64,000 nt of DNA from Rhopalosiphum padi. Taxonomy: Eukaryota; Arthropoda; Insecta; Hemiptera; Aphididae. The notes below the pieces were generated by a model. That model made no database searches, was not told the DNA's origin, and saw nothing but the letters and a program-made list of their open reading frames with translations. A program made the position numbers and the translations under genes. Shown one piece after another: positions 1 to 13,951 of the stretch (its first letter is position 1; each line of letters opens with the position of its first letter). The stretch covers positions 10,781,178 to 10,845,177 of the forward strand of contig NC_083598.1 in the NCBI RefSeq assembly GCF_020882245.1, written 5' to 3'.

Positions 1-1994
1 ATTATGTACTTGCACAAAAATATATTATTACATTTTACTACAGTGCACACTTGTCATATTGTTTACATATAAATTATGCGTGCAGTAATTAACTTTGTTA
101 CAAGTCAATTGTTTAAACATATAAATTAGATGACATTAAAAAAAAAAATTTAAGTGGAGCTTATTTATTGTGTTAATCCGAATAATATAAAATGTAAATA
201 TTGAGTTTTTCAAATGAGTAAATATTGATTATTTCTGTTCAATCTTCCCATTTTTTTTTTATTTGTTCTTAACGATCCTATTAACAATAAAAAAAAAATA
301 ACATATTGAAATTTTATTTAAAAATCTAAAGATATTATTGATATAACATTTTGAGATCATATCAGATCAAAATGAAAACAAAAAACGATTGAGGGAAAGA
401 TAGGTTCATGACTATTAATTCATTTTGTTTCCAAATTGAGTCCACACTAATGAACACAATATATCATGATAGATGAAAATTAATATATGTTTATATTTCA
501 CAATTTTCAATAATATACAGTTATTGTTTTTTTGTTTCAGATTTTATTTTTTTAGCACTCTCACTGAAAATGATAACAACACTGTAATTCGTAATCAAAT
601 ATACTTCTTTAAGTACACTATAATATTGTTATTGTAATTTATAATACACATCATAATTTCATTGTATATTTACATAATAATGATCGTGTTAATTTTACCT
701 TAAATTTTATCACGTTTCGTGTATTCAATGACCAAAAATATTTTGTAACGTTTAGAGTGCAGAACAACTATTATAATAGTATTGCATTATTATACCTATT
801 TGTTGTATAATAATATTATGTCACACATATGGTTTTTTTTTTTGTAAATTTAAAGCTCAAACATCTTTGAATGTTTAATAATACTACTTATATACGTATT
901 TTGTAAGCGTCTTAGACTCTTAGACGTATGTCACACACAATTATATTTATATTATACTATTATATTTATAGACGTATGTAATACGAATGGAAATAAATGA
1001 ATACAACTCCATTTTAACAATGTTTACGATTTATACTCTCGTAATCTAAAATGAATAGACTACAATATATTTTATTCATAACGACTTAATGGCTTGTACG
1101 TATTTTCGTCCATTATTTTTTTCGGTAGATATGTGAGTTTATACATTGCATTTTTATCCAACTTCTGCAATTCATTGAAATATAAATATTGTTCATATAT
1201 TTAATCAATCGAACAAAATATCTTTACTGATATTAGTACATTTTTCATTAATTTATATTAGATAACATTATGTATTCTATGTATTTATACTACATAGAAA
1301 TGTTCACTTAAGAAATGCTTAACAATTTTTTATCATTACAATTGATTTTACAATCGATATTAGTTACCTAATAATTAATATTATTATTAATTTGTATAAA
1401 TAATACACGAAAATCTACCTACAACAAAAAATAATTTTCAAATGTAAAATACTAAAATCCATACTATATATTTAAATATATTTTGGTATATTACCAATAC
1501 AGTAAAATATGACCTAGTAAGCTTTATAAAAAACATTTAAATGCGTTGATTAATGCTTGGGTTGTGGTGCTGTTGTTAATGTCAGCTTGACGTGATCAAA
1601 AACAAATTGGGTACTTAATAAATGAATGGGCGAAAAAAAAATGGTCGAAATGTCGTGAACAAAACAGTCCAAGAACAGTTTTTATGATGGCTGGGAATTT
1701 ATCAAACTGTCTGTGGTCGGATATGCAAGAAAAATCAATACCCATATAGAAACACTAAAAACACATTATTTTATTAAAACAATAACTTATGAATGTAGCG
1801 TTTTTTTATTTATTTAACATTCCTTTATTTTCTGCCTATATGAAATATAACATACTGTGTGTTTTGGCTTAGAAGCCAAGTCAAATATTGTGACATAATA
1901 TTATTGATCTACTTTGCGATTGAAATATAAAACGATGTCGAAAACACGACAATAAATCAACGATAAAAGGTCATGAAATAATATATTCTATTAC
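1..1994. other. AT-rich non-coding stretch
   Basis: No convincing coding exon was found on either strand. The sequence is dominated by A/T runs and short TA-rich words. A patch at about 1556-1745 has higher complexity and more G/C than its surroundings, but no open frame with splice sites could be followed through it. It may be a decayed repeat or part of an untranslated exon. Confidence 0.5.
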
Positions 1995-2039
1995 TTATGG
2001 TGACATTTTCCGTTTCTTTTTACATTCTATGTATAGGAA

Positions 2040-2430
2040 ACTTATGTATAAAATAATATTATACTCGGACGAGTGAGACGACAACCGCCGCGTGGGATGT
2101 GTCATCGGTGTAAATATAGAAACAATAATAATATGCATCACGCGTTTATTTGTCGTGTCCTCGCTTCCGGTCGAAACATAACGAATCTTGGAAATCAATA
2201 ATTTGAAATGGACGAGTAAAAAGGTAATAAACTAGTTTACTTATTATAGTGTTTTGAGAATACCGCCTACGTGATGCACATACGCGACGTTTTAATACCA
2301 AACTCGTAATGTTTTACGTGTGCGTATCTATCTGTATGATATACGCATTTACTGATGGAAACAGTTATAAATCTGATTTCAAGAAACAGCTGTTGTTCGC
2401 GCGAAATGCATAGTTCATTCGAGAAAAAGA

Positions 2431-2464
<34 letters not shown>

Positions 2465-2600
2465 AAAGTAGTAGAACGTTTCATGGCATCCGGAACAAAA
2501 TACGTAGGTACACTTAATTCATTCTGCTGACACGGCGCGATTTCTTTAAACAATAATCTCGAATTCAGTGGCCACTTCATTTATGTCTGACACACACGAA
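2040..2600. other. CpG-richer island, function unknown
   Basis: CpG-containing words (acgag, ccgccgcg, cacgcg, cttccggtcg) are denser here than in the flanking DNA. Islands of this kind in the window accompany first exons, as at 51 kb, so this could be a promoter or 5' untranslated exon. No start codon followed by a credible coding exon was seen. The short minus-strand open frames here run through a microsatellite and look accidental. Confidence 0.3.
2429..2466. repeat. compound (GT)n(GA)n microsatellite
   Basis: An uninterrupted GT run passes directly into a GA run. This simple repeat explains the Thr/His and Ser/Leu-rich short frames that overlap it. Confidence 0.9.
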
Positions 2601-2609
2601 CACCGATTG

Positions 2610-3480
2610 ATCTTAACGTTCAATGGCATTTCCAACAAGTCTCTAAAATGTCTTGAGTGTCTGTACTATTATTTCAAAGCGTCTAACTGATTTAAAATTT
2701 GATTTTAAAACTTTCGTAACTTTGACGTAAATGTTTATTACGCTTGGAAGCAATGGTTGTGCGTACATAATATTATACTCATTATTTATTAAAAATAACG
2801 AATACCTTGACACTTAGTGCGCCACATAAAACATTTATAATTATATCATTTTATATACTAAGTATGTTAAGAAACATTTTTTTTTTTTTTATTCATTATG
2901 TATGTTATTTTTTCCTGACGCTCTTCAATCATTCGAAACGTTTATATATGTATATGTATGGTGTTTTAGTTTTTAATTATTTTGTTTATAAACTATTTTT
3001 TCAGCATGGCATGTACTGAGCCAGAGGATGGTTGATAGTCGATACCCCGTAGCAATACGCAGTTCTAAATTACAAACGGTTTTTCTCATTCGATATTACT
3101 CGACAGTGAAAAACAAATTATTCGATCGGTAGATAGCAAGAAAGTATTTATTTAATGTATAGATTTATATACAGAAAGAAAGTTTGTTTGCAGTTTAGAA
3201 ACGTATAATAAACTCCTGAAGTTTTGATGATTATAAACGATATAAAATTTTATTAAATTATTTACCTACAATATAATGTATAGTATATTATCTTAAAAAT
3301 AAATACCTAAATATTTTATTGGCACGGTGTATTGTTAAATTCGGTGTATAGTGTGGAAAAATTATTTTTCAGATCGACAGCATATAGGCAAAAACAAAAC
3401 ATAAACTATAACTTAAACCAGAACTTTAATGCATATAATATTTTGTGGGGATAATATATAATACATGTATTTCTAGAAAC
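2610..3480. other. non-coding stretch
   Basis: AT-rich sequence with a T run near 2878-2890. A short plus-strand open frame at 2807-3019 is Phe/Tyr/Ile-rich, as expected of AT-rich chance frames. No gene is supported. Confidence 0.5.
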
Positions 3481-3489
3481 ATGTCACTG

Positions 3490-4430
3490 TGAATATTGCA
3501 GGTAAGTGCGTATACGATAACAACAGTAAGTTTTCATTTTCGACGAACGAAGTTCACCGTCATACATCACGACGATGAACGCGTGTTAAGACAATGTGGT
3601 GCCCATTATAAAAAGCAATTTATTATCATCACAACGCCGGACGAGTGGAATATTATTGATTTTTAGATATGTTTAGTGACGTTAGGCGGGACTTAGAAGT
3701 ATAATTTTAGAAATGACGTCAATCGTCCGTGGTGGACGTACGTATTGAAAATTCGATTTCAATGAAAATTATTACGAAGGCGAAACGCGGAGTAGGAGGA
3801 CGACGGCGGCTACGACGGCTATAGCTGCAGCTGCGACATGTACGACGCTATTGGCCGGCACGCAAAACAACATTTAAAATAATAATAATAATGTATACTA
3901 AGCGTACGCGAGGATAATATTATGTGCGATATATATTATATATTATAATATTATTATTATTATGTACGGTCTGCCGCCGCCGCCACCGTCGTCTGCGCGC
4001 GGTGTGAGTGAACGACCTCCGAAGGTCTTTATCCCGCATTCTTTGACCCAGAAAACCGGCCTACCATTGCCGGACCGGTGTGTGTTTTTCTCTATAACTC
4101 ACACACACGCACACACACATATATATGTATATAATATTATACCGGCAGTGGCAAGCCGGACATACTTTCGCCGACCATATAATATTATTATATTATATTG
4201 TAAACGCCTTTCCCCGGACCACGTTAATATTACATTCCGCGCTACACATCCGTCGCATTTGCCAATTTTAACATGGTCGACCAGAAGATTTCCTACGCCG
4301 ATAATAACACGGACATTATGCACACATACCATACGCAGGATGATTCACCGCCCGTGCACACCCCCTATTTTATTATCCTTTAATAGTGAATTTATTAAAA
4401 TTTTGTTGTTTTTTTGAATCCTTAAGCACA
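3490..4430. promoter_or_regulatory. CpG-rich island, possible promoter or 5' exon region
   Basis: Two CpG-rich blocks (about 3500-3860 and 3960-4430) contain runs such as gacgacggcggctacgacgg and gtctgccgccgccgccaccg, in strong contrast to neighbouring AT-rich DNA. A donor-like cag|gtaagtgcg lies at about 3499-3510, which would suit the end of a non-coding first exon. The 151-residue plus frame (3962-4417) crosses CA and TA microsatellites and lacks domain character, so I do not call it a gene. A promoter of an unplaced gene is inference. Confidence 0.35.
4098..4140. repeat. CA/TA microsatellite
   Basis: A run of CA dinucleotides with one CG interruption is followed by TA-rich repeats. It lies inside the CpG-rich island and explains the His/Thr and Val/Cys-rich shadow frames on the two strands. 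Confidence 0.85.
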
Positions 4431-5270
4431 CGGCTTGATGATTAGCTATTCAAATAATTAGATTTTGTATTGGTCCCATTCGAGGTGTGACGATAACGGT
4501 TTATTTTTTTCACGATTTATGAGAACCGTCCCTTTTTTTCTATACAATTTTAAAAGATAAATGGAAAATTTTCAACATTTTGACGTATCTAAATTAAAAT
4601 CTAAATAAGTAGTTTTGGGATATTTTACTTTTTATACTAAGGATAATAGGTCTGTGATAATAAGATTGGGAGATTATGGGAGCTATGATTATTTGAAAAT
4701 TATAGTTATCTATATTAATTTATTAACATCATAATATAATTTGTATACAAAATGTCCAAGTATAATAAATACTAAATTTAATATTACATCTATTTTATAT
4801 TTTTGTAAAACCATTTTTAATTACTACCTATTAGCTTTACTAAAAGTCTATAAAATACATTTTTATAACTCAGAAATTTATTTTTATTTAGATACATTCA
4901 AATTTTTTAAGGAAATAATTTGAAAAAAAAATATATATAATACCTACTCCTTAAATAGTATACAAATCTAAATAATAGAAAATATAGTCCTCAATACCTT
5001 AAATTGGTTTACTTAAAAATTCCAAAAATCAGAAATTGAATAAATTTTTTATTAAAAGAATAATGGGAGTAAATTAATTTGGTGAATCATTATTCTATAT
5101 ATTATTATTATGTTACATAATATAATATGTGAATCGTGTATAGTTGAACCGATATATATGAAATCAATCATTATTATCGGTACCAAACGGAACTAAAATA
5201 TTTCCACCGATAATAATAATACTAATAATTATTGTTACTTATCATTATTAATATTATTCCTCTCCGCAGT

Positions 5271-5456
5271 CAGAATGTCACGATTCCACGTCTCGTTTGT
5301 TTAATTTCAAATGGAACGCGGTCGGCAACCGCGCTCTGTCAATATGATAATAATATACCGCTTTGGCGATCTAGAGTCTTGACGGATTTCAGAAGACCTA
5401 AATATTACGGCAAACACACCAGTTATAACCAGTCACCAATGCGACGATTACTTTAG
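5271..5456 (+). other. orphan exon candidate
   Basis: A strong acceptor (polypyrimidine tract then ctctccgcag) precedes a segment richer in G/C, which ends at a good donor (ctttag|gtaaat at 5457). One frame is open from the acceptor to a TAG that abuts the donor. It encodes a basic, feature-poor stretch (for example RRPKYYGKHTSYNQSPMRRLL-like, approximate). It could be an internal untranslated exon of a transcript starting in the CpG island upstream, a terminal coding exon, or chance. No family was recognised. Confidence 0.25.
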
Positions 5457-5459
5457 GTA

Positions 5460-8400
5460 AATATATTGTTGGACGATTTTCAAATACTAGTTTAAACTAA
5501 TTACATTAATAATAATATTTCAAACACAGACCTTGAGCTGAACAATCTGGTAAAAACAAATTTCATAGATCACTAAAAACAAAATTTAATATTTATAAAA
5601 ATAAAACAATTAATATATTAGGTACTTTACCAATTTTTATGTTAACCGTTGTTTTTTTTTCGGGTTAGTTACCTATCGACTATACACACTTAAATTTCGA
5701 AAACACGAAATCATAAAATTATTGTTTTTTAACTTATAGTAGAATTAAAAAAGTTGTTCTAGTTTTTTAAGCTACTTTACAATTTTATTCTACATAATAT
5801 ATAGTATATACATTATTTATATTGAAAATATATGTACATTATAACGGTAGGTATGTATATAACAATGTACATCAAAAGTACCTACTAATTACTGATACAT
5901 CAACATCGACATTGTGTTTGTTGGTAAATTGTATTAGCTCACAAAATAATAAACAAGGAAACTAAAACAATATACTCGATTAATCTAATGTGTACACGAA
6001 TAACGTAAAACTTATTGTTATCAAATTTAAATAATTTATCATAATAATTTATTTATAGTAAGTGAATTCAGAATTAATATAAACTATTTTTAATATTTTT
6101 TTTATCATTATTTAAGTTATTGTGTTTATTAACTAAGACGATATACAATTATTTATAAGCATTAAACCAACAGTATGTATTGCTATTTTTGCACAGTATT
6201 TGTCAATAAACTTTGAAATAGTATCTGAAAATAAAATTGTCTCAATGCCATAGATAAGTCAGCATAATATGTATTATAAATGTACCTATTTAATAATAAT
6301 TTAAAAAAGTATGGAGTGACATTAATAATATAATTAATAAACCATTTTTTTTTTTTTTTTATATAATAATATTATGTATTTTAGTATTTATATAATATAG
6401 TTATTAAATATAAATTGCTTATAATTTAAAGAAATCATTTAATATATTTTATAATTTAATAAATAATATAAATCTATAGCAGATACAATTTTTATATTAA
6501 GTATTATAATATTTTTTTTTTAGTTGATTAAAACAATAGTTAATTATAAAATTATGGTATACATTTAATTATTATAAAATATCGTGTAAGGGAAATAACT
6601 TTAAATAATATAAATAAACTGTTAGTAATATAATATCAAATAAAGTTAAGATAATAATTGTATTAAACCTAGTAAAATAACAATATACATTGTTTGTTGT
6701 TAACCAAATTAAAATACCTCTTGTTCTTTTGATAATAATATGCAATAACAGTATTTTTTATACATATGCAGTTAAAATTTGTGTGTGAAATATTTATAAA
6801 TTCATTAAATTCCTTTTAGAAATTACATTGATATTATTATTATGAATTTGAAATATATTTTATATAAACAAATTGTTTGTTAATTGATTTTTAAGTGCAT
6901 TCAAAAAAAATTGCACATAATTTATTATTGAATACACAAAAAATGAGTATGTTGTTCCTTATATAATTTACTCTATCAGCGATTTGTCGTAAATATTAAT
7001 TTTAATTTATGTAGGTTCATTGAAATATTTTAAAACTTGAAATCTGAACGTCTATTAGAAAGGTTTTGTAACACCAAATCCGGTCGCAATTTACTCTATT
7101 CCATCAGGTTATTGCACTGTTGACATTCGAAAGTCGTGAATTTCTGTTATTTCTGTTAAATGTTTATCTCTTTTAATTAAATTTTTTTCGGACCATACCA
7201 TCTTTAGAGTAATAACAAATAATATGGAAAACGGTGGTGTAAATAGTAACTCGGTATAATAATGTTCAAAAACCTGTATTAAGACTTTTTTTTTAAATAA
7301 AAAAACCTTTTCGACCTTTAAAAATCGATATGGAACCTAAATGCATTAATGGCAGGATTTAATTCATTAAGAGAAATTGGAATTCGTCCAACTAGCTTCG
7401 CAAACACGGTAATCTTGGCTGTAGATTTCACGGTTTTGATCGCCAAAGTCTCGTTTTAATTTCACCCGCGTCTAAAACAATAATATTAATTGACATACAA
7501 AACCACTAAAAAATTATTTGGACAATACCCACATGATGTGTACATCATAATACTTAAAATACTTAGTATTTTTACACAAGATTATGGACATATTAAGTCA
7601 TAAATATTATGTTTTTGGTAAATAGTACTTATTTTATCACTCCATTTAATATATTATAAAGACGTAATTTATTACAACAGTATAGTGTATATTTTAAATA
7701 TAAATAATAAAATCGGAATTAAATTCAAATACTTTTTTTTTACTATACGCACAATAATTCTTTCCCTCTGCTAAATTTGATTAAAATGTATTGAGTACAA
7801 CTGTTTTTGTTTTAGATATATGTATGTGTGATCTGATAACGCTATTGAACTGTTAAGATATAAAAACCATTGAGATATATACAACTGATTGTATACATAT
7901 TTTTTTTTAACTTTAAAAATAATAGACTAATTAAATATTTTATAAATTATGTTTCATTAAATAATACAATTTATGTATACCCGAATGCAGATAAAATTAA
8001 ATAAAGTAATATTATATATTACTTATATATGTTCGATATACGAATGTTCTTAATACTGATCTATTCACCTTCCGTATGTCCTATGACGGGTATTTATATA
8101 GTATTTTTAAAGAATTAAATTCTTTTAGACAATACTTAATGACAAATGCCTAATTATTTTCGTTTATATAATTTTGACATTTTCTTAACCTTTAAAAATG
8201 ATCGTTGAATCTATAACTGTTCTAGTCATCCTACTATTAGTCTTCTACACACATTATTATGCTTACCTACCTATATTATATTATTAAATTCGCAGTTTAT
8301 ATAATATATTAAGAGCTAACACAAAAATAAAATTTTAAAATTATATGAAATGTTTATTGTGCTATATTTTATTCTGTAGCGTATTTAGAATTTTTTCAAG

Positions 8401-10375
8401 AGGGACTATATAACTATAACATTTTGTCCTCCTTCACTTAAATAAAACATAGGTAGTATATAGGTAGAATATATCAGTTTATAATAAGTAATAACTACAT
8501 ATACGTATATTTATATATTCTGTACGACTGTACATAAGCCTTGAATTTTCATACATGACTTAGGTAATAATGTTTCATAATTTTTATACATTTACATACA
8601 ATTTGTATATATTATACATAGTATATGTATACCAAACATTTTTTACACAATTTACATAATTTATAAAATAAACTATAGTTTCCTATGTATTTTGGTGATT
8701 TTGTCGGTTATTTCCTCAAAATCTACTTTAATGTTACTATATGTATAAATATAATTTTAAGCTTATTTTATCTACTTTACAATAAAAATAATCTTAACAT
8801 TTACATTAATTAAATACGTCATTAATTTTATTGTAACAGAGAGTGTTCATAATTTTTATATTGACTATACTGTCAGTAAGCTAAAATGGTTATTGCGCAC
8901 CTGTTAGCTTGTGCATACTTACTATACATTATTTTTTTTATTATTATTTGATCATTTTAGTTTCAAATACAGAGGTAATTAGCTATAATTACTATTTAAA
9001 AACTATTTATATTATGTTTTATCATTGTCAACTAATAACCTACCTATTTAAATAATAATTATGTCACGTGCCTTGTTAAGAATTAGTTATATTATATATT
9101 TTATTTTAGTAAAATAATATAAAAATATTAATTTTTGTAACTAAGCATACCATTTTACAACCGTATCAAATTATCGCTAAGTAAAAGTATATACGTAATA
9201 TATGTTTAAGTATTTATAATATTCGATTATCAATGATAGAATAATTTTAATAATATTATGCAATATTTCTAGTTTTATTATTTAATTACTTTAATATTAT
9301 TTTTATTTAATAATATTATTAAATCACGAATTATAATAAATAAATAATATTAAATTATTTAATTATTTCGACTGCTATTTTAAATTACTCATTTTACTAT
9401 ACAACTTTCTGAAACTTTATTCTAAAAATATCTAACTATTTATTTAACAACAAAATAATAGAATAATTTAAATTAAATAATTATTTATTAGCAAACCAAT
9501 ATTATTAGAAAAACAGTCATTCAAATTAAATTATTTAACTGGTTACTTCACCAAAACTGTAGGTGTTTTTATGACAAAGAATTGATGTATACTAATAATA
9601 ATAATATACTTACTTCCGTCTTACTCGTTGAAATTAAGTATAATATCGTCTAAGAAATTTTCGAGTTTTCAAAACTTAAAAAACCATATTTTGAATACAG
9701 TACAAACCAGATTATCCCGAGCGTATGATTGTACATCAGTGCACTTAGTATTAGGTCCTATGTACACTTCATTGGATTATGTATAAGTGCAAAAATAGTT
9801 CAAAACTTAAAATACATACCTACTTTATAGTGTTAAACGACTGTATAATTATATGAATCATTTAGGCTATAATGATAGTACTTGCATGTGGTGTAGACTG
9901 TAAATGTAATTATTTTTTTAAAATTTTTTTTCAACAGTTTATTCCAATAAAACAATAAAACATGTTTACCATTTTTAATAGCATATATTTTTACTGAAAA
10001 AAGATTATTATATATATGTTCGGTAACATATCATAGAAAATTTTTCTATTGTATTTTAAATAACTTAAATATATTCATAGTTTTAATCGATAATATTAAT
10101 ACTATAATAAAACAATATTTATATTTTAAAATACAACTTATGTAGGTACTTATACTTAATTATCGTTAATATATATATCAGTACATCAAATATATTATGT
10201 TGGTATAACTAATGAACTTTGGATGATTAAAAATGTGAGTTGACAATATCATTATGATCCTCTGAGAAATATTGTTTTTAATCATATTATTTTAAATCAA
10301 AATATTTTGAACTGTATATATAATATATACGTCATGTTAAATAGTAAAAAAAATATTATAATTTTTGTTTATTTG
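5460..10375. other. long AT-rich gene-less stretch
   Basis: No coding exon is supported. Short patches of higher complexity stand out at about 7065-7150, 7375-7470 and 9690-9770. They have no open frame with splice sites and could be conserved non-coding sequence or remnants of repeats. The rest is TA-rich sequence typical of introns and intergenic DNA in such genomes. Confidence 0.5.
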
Positions 10376-10389
10376 ATTAGAATATTGTA

Positions 10390-10530
10390 CAGTCACCAAA
10401 TAGTGTTTTTGTCAAACACCATCAAGCGTTGCTAACCCTCAGATGTGCGTGACCAGCCGGGTTCTTAGCGATGAAGCTATATGTACCACACGAGGGAACA
10501 CTCGTTTCAAAGAGTTAAAGTACAATACAA
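10390..10530 (+). repeat. 5S rRNA-like patch, possibly SINE-derived
   Basis: A GC-richer patch sits in AT-rich DNA. Within it the words GATGTGCGTGACC, then GCCGGG and TTC, follow the same order as the 3' half of 5S rRNA around its internal promoter box (GGATGGGTGACC, then GC..GGG). A full 5S gene is not present: the 5' half cannot be matched and spacing is altered. A 5S-derived SINE (SINE3-like) or a decayed 5S copy would explain it. The match was judged by eye only. Confidence 0.3.
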
Positions 10531-11523
10531 TAAAAAAAACTATAATCCCGCAGCTATTGTTCGGAGTTCTCAAAGCTTAATATATAAAGAATCAAAATAT
10601 TATTACATTTTAAAATTGAAAATCGTTAAATGTGATACCAACATCTGACACTGCCATGAAAATGTCCATTCTTATTCGAAAATTATATATGCATGTAGCA
10701 TATTGAATAATAAAATGTATTCGTCAGTTTAACACTTTCATCTGATACTAAGGAAAATCGACTTGAGTCATTTTCTAAACTTTAGACGAGTACATTTCCA
10801 TCTAGCTTAGAGTATTTTTTAGTATTTGAATCGCATTTTCTTATATAATATATATTCTAAAATAAAATCTGGATTAATATTATTATACTGTGTGATAATT
10901 TAAATTTTAAATAAAAATAATTTATTTTGAAAATAAACATGTTGTGTTTATTACTTTAAGCAATTTGTTATGCACCATGATGTTTTTTGTTAAAATATTG
11001 TTTTGTATAGTATTTAATAAATAAATCGTGATTAACATAATATTTTGATCATTGAAGATCACATATATAAATATTATAATTACTCGTAAATACTAAATAT
11101 AAAATATATACCTATAATATATTATAAATTTCATTTACATTTTTAAAATCTCAAAAACGTAAATCACAATCGAAAACGTCAATAATAAGCATAAAAATAA
11201 TGGTATTAAAGTTTGAAACAAAATACACGAGATGTTATAATGCATTATTACAACATACAGAACGTCAAATGATGGTTACAGTGTGAACGTATAATGACAA
11301 TTGAGTTGTGTATAATGTGCCTAATCGAATACCTTTTACATAAATAAATACAGTCATACATATTTTAAAATCCATGGTTCAAATAATGTCTGCCGAAAAT
11401 AATTACTCCACTAGGAACATGTGCACGTTTGAACGTCGAAAAAAGTGTTAGGTACACACTTTATACTGTTCCGAGCTTATAATATTTCCAATTCTGTTTT
11501 ATCAAAGTCTCGGTTTTTTGTTT

Positions 11524-11997
11524 ATGATGAAATTTGTGTTAATCGTGGTTATATTTATATCTTTACAATATAAGTCTTCTCAATATGGCATGATGTTATC
11601 TCCGTTGTTTCGGCCATACTACAATACAGATAGGTACTCACAGACTATGTACGGATACCCGCAAACCACTGCATTCTATAGTGTCTATAGAAATGATATC
11701 CCGGAAAACAGGAGTAATCTTATTCCAAAAAAGGTAAAATATTTTTAACTGTTCCTATAAACATTGATTTAATTTGTACTGTTTAAGACGAGAAATGTTG
11801 AACAAACGCCAAGTCAACAGAATGAGATGCAAGAAATGCAATTAAGGTTAGATTTATTAAGGAATCATTTTAAAAAAATTCAAGAACCATCAGCTACTAA
11901 TAATTCACCAAAGACAGAAACTAATCCAAATGTTGCAATCTACAAAGGAAAACCTACAAGAAAAACATCGGCATCGTTTAGATCAGCATCTGTGTAA
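11524..11997 (+). CDS. small secreted Tyr-rich protein, unknown family
   Basis: Two exons, 11524-11733 and 11788-11997, joined by a 54-nt phase-0 intron (aag|gtaaaa ... tttaag|acg), give a 139-residue protein. ATG 11524 is the first in-frame ATG. A second ATG follows directly. Residues 1-20 (MMKFVLIVVIFISLQYKSSQ) look like a signal peptide. Residues about 21-60 are rich in Tyr, Met and Pro. The second exon is polar with an amphipathic Leu/Arg/Gln stretch and a basic C-terminus. There are no cysteines in the predicted mature part, and I recognise no domain. It is followed by two more secreted-protein genes on the same strand. Secretion is inferred from the N-terminus. A salivary or glandular role is only a guess from the aphid-like context. 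Confidence 0.7.
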
Positions 11998-12013
11998 TAT
12001 ATTAATTAAAAAA

Positions 12014-12019
12014 AATAAA
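12014..12019 (+). terminator. polyadenylation signal of the small secreted gene
   Basis: AATAAA lies 17 nt after the TAA that ends the two-exon secreted gene. It is close enough to imply a very short 3' UTR. Confidence 0.55.
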
Positions 12020-12029
12020 TCTAATTAAC

Positions 12030-13815
12030 CAAGTGATAATAATTATAATAGTAAGTAATTTGATATTGACAATTTTAAAAATATTTATTATCAAATAGAT
12101 TACTATACAGTATATTATATTAATTATATTATACAATTATTGATACATGCCTACTTTTATAAAAACATGAAAAAATTAACAAAGATTGTCATAAATAACT
12201 ATTATTATTAAAAATTAAATGCATTAATTAGTTTGTTCTGTTTAATATAGTATTATATGTATATTTTCTGTAAAATAAGATGAATAACAAAAACTGTTGA
12301 TTTTCCAAAATACCTAATGAAAAAGTTGAAAATTAATTTTTTATATTGTATCTAGAAACCAATAAATGAATAATTGCTATAAAATAAATTAAATCATTAT
12401 GTAGGTTTATAAATTTCAACTGAATTTTTAGGCTTTTTAGGCTTTGGCTAAAAAATTACCTACGGAGCTGAAATTAATATACTAAGGGTTTAATAATTGT
12501 CTGGTTTGGACCGCTTACAAAAATTATAACATTCGATACTTGTGTTCAGTTTAAATGAAATTTTCATATAATATAATACGTTTAATTTTAATATGTATTC
12601 ATTCAAATAAACAAGTTGTAAAATGAAAATGATGTTCTTACTCTTAATTTTTGATTATATTTTAAGTTTTAAATGTTGTCAATTAATTCATTATAATTTC
12701 AAATTAAATATAATACCATTATAATAACCTCAAAAATGTTAATACGACAAATAAACAATGTCATAACTTGTATATTACAACAAGGATATGATTAATACAA
12801 TTATAATGGTTATAATGATGGTAAATGGTTTATTGGAATAAATTATTCCGTGAACAAAATAGTACATTATTTAAAGAAGTTAGTTAAGAATGAAAAATAC
12901 ATAGTATATTTACTAACCAACATCAATTTGAAGACAACCGTAAAGAATACGAACTTCCCTTCAAAAAGTAAGGATATTATTTATGTATCTAACACTCTTT
13001 AGTTATAAAAAACACCGTTTTATTATTGTAAATGTAAACGTTTTCATCAACAATAATCATTGTTAACAGCAATAAACTTACTGTTTTTCTAATATCGAAA
13101 TATATATTTCACACGTATAAAATGTTTAAACTTTATAATAAATTATAGTTATAATGTTTACATTAAATAAAATATAAATATTATATATTATTATTAAAAC
13201 AAAAAAACGTATATATAATAAATAGGCACAACGGAACTATTAATGAATTTTAAGATATGATAATAAATGGTATGTGCAAACTGTTATATTGCTAAATTTA
13301 CTTTACAATACGTAAATATCAGCTTTGACATGACAATCAAGTTTGCAAAAAAGAAATGTCATATTATGATTTATAAAATTATGAGTTGTAATGAAAGATA
13401 CAGTACTATAGATATAAATAATATGCTTTATGCATTTAAAGTAGTATTTAATGTATTTAACTTTTGCCTTAACTCCAAAACCATATCGATAACAAATCAT
13501 TATGTTCATTAAATTGTTTAAAAAAAAAAGTAATTAGCTTTTCGTAATTATTTATTTTTTCTTCAATGGTTTGTTAAATAGCAGCAATTGTGATAACATT
13601 TGAAACCATTAATAGGATTACCACTAATAAAAAATATCAACTATAACTAATATATGTATGCTAAACTGTTTAATGTTAGTAGGTATCTAGTTCTTGGATA
13701 AACAATATAAGCGATATTATGCCATCGTTATTGTTGCTATAGGAAGTTATATATTTGTATAGATATGTAAATATCATTAACACCCACATAACAGTGTTCA
13801 ATCATAAATTGTACC
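12030..13815. other. intergenic AT-rich DNA
   Basis: No gene is supported. Overlapping short open frames on both strands near 13267-13512 have the Ile/Tyr/Asn/Lys composition of chance frames in AT-rich DNA, and they lack splice or promoter context. Confidence 0.5.
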
Positions 13816-13820
13816 TGGTG

Positions 13821-13827
13821 TATAAAA
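13821..13827 (+). promoter_or_regulatory. TATA box candidate of the Gly-rich repeat protein gene
   Basis: TATAAAA lies 125 nt upstream of the ATG at 13952. A start of transcription about 30 nt downstream would leave a 5' leader of roughly 100 nt. Confidence 0.4.
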
Positions 13828-13951
13828 ATGTTATATGGAAACTAAAAATTAAAAGTTCATATAGTTATATATATAGAGTTATATGGTTATATAGATCGTA
13901 TAACATTACATACAATAGCTAGTTTTTAAATAGTGAAGTAGAACGCTGAGA

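Noticed and set aside
3962..4417. 151-residue plus-strand frame
   Set aside because: It crosses CA and TA microsatellites and a CpG-rich stretch, and no signal peptide, domain or splice support was seen. Its minus-strand partner is equally weak.
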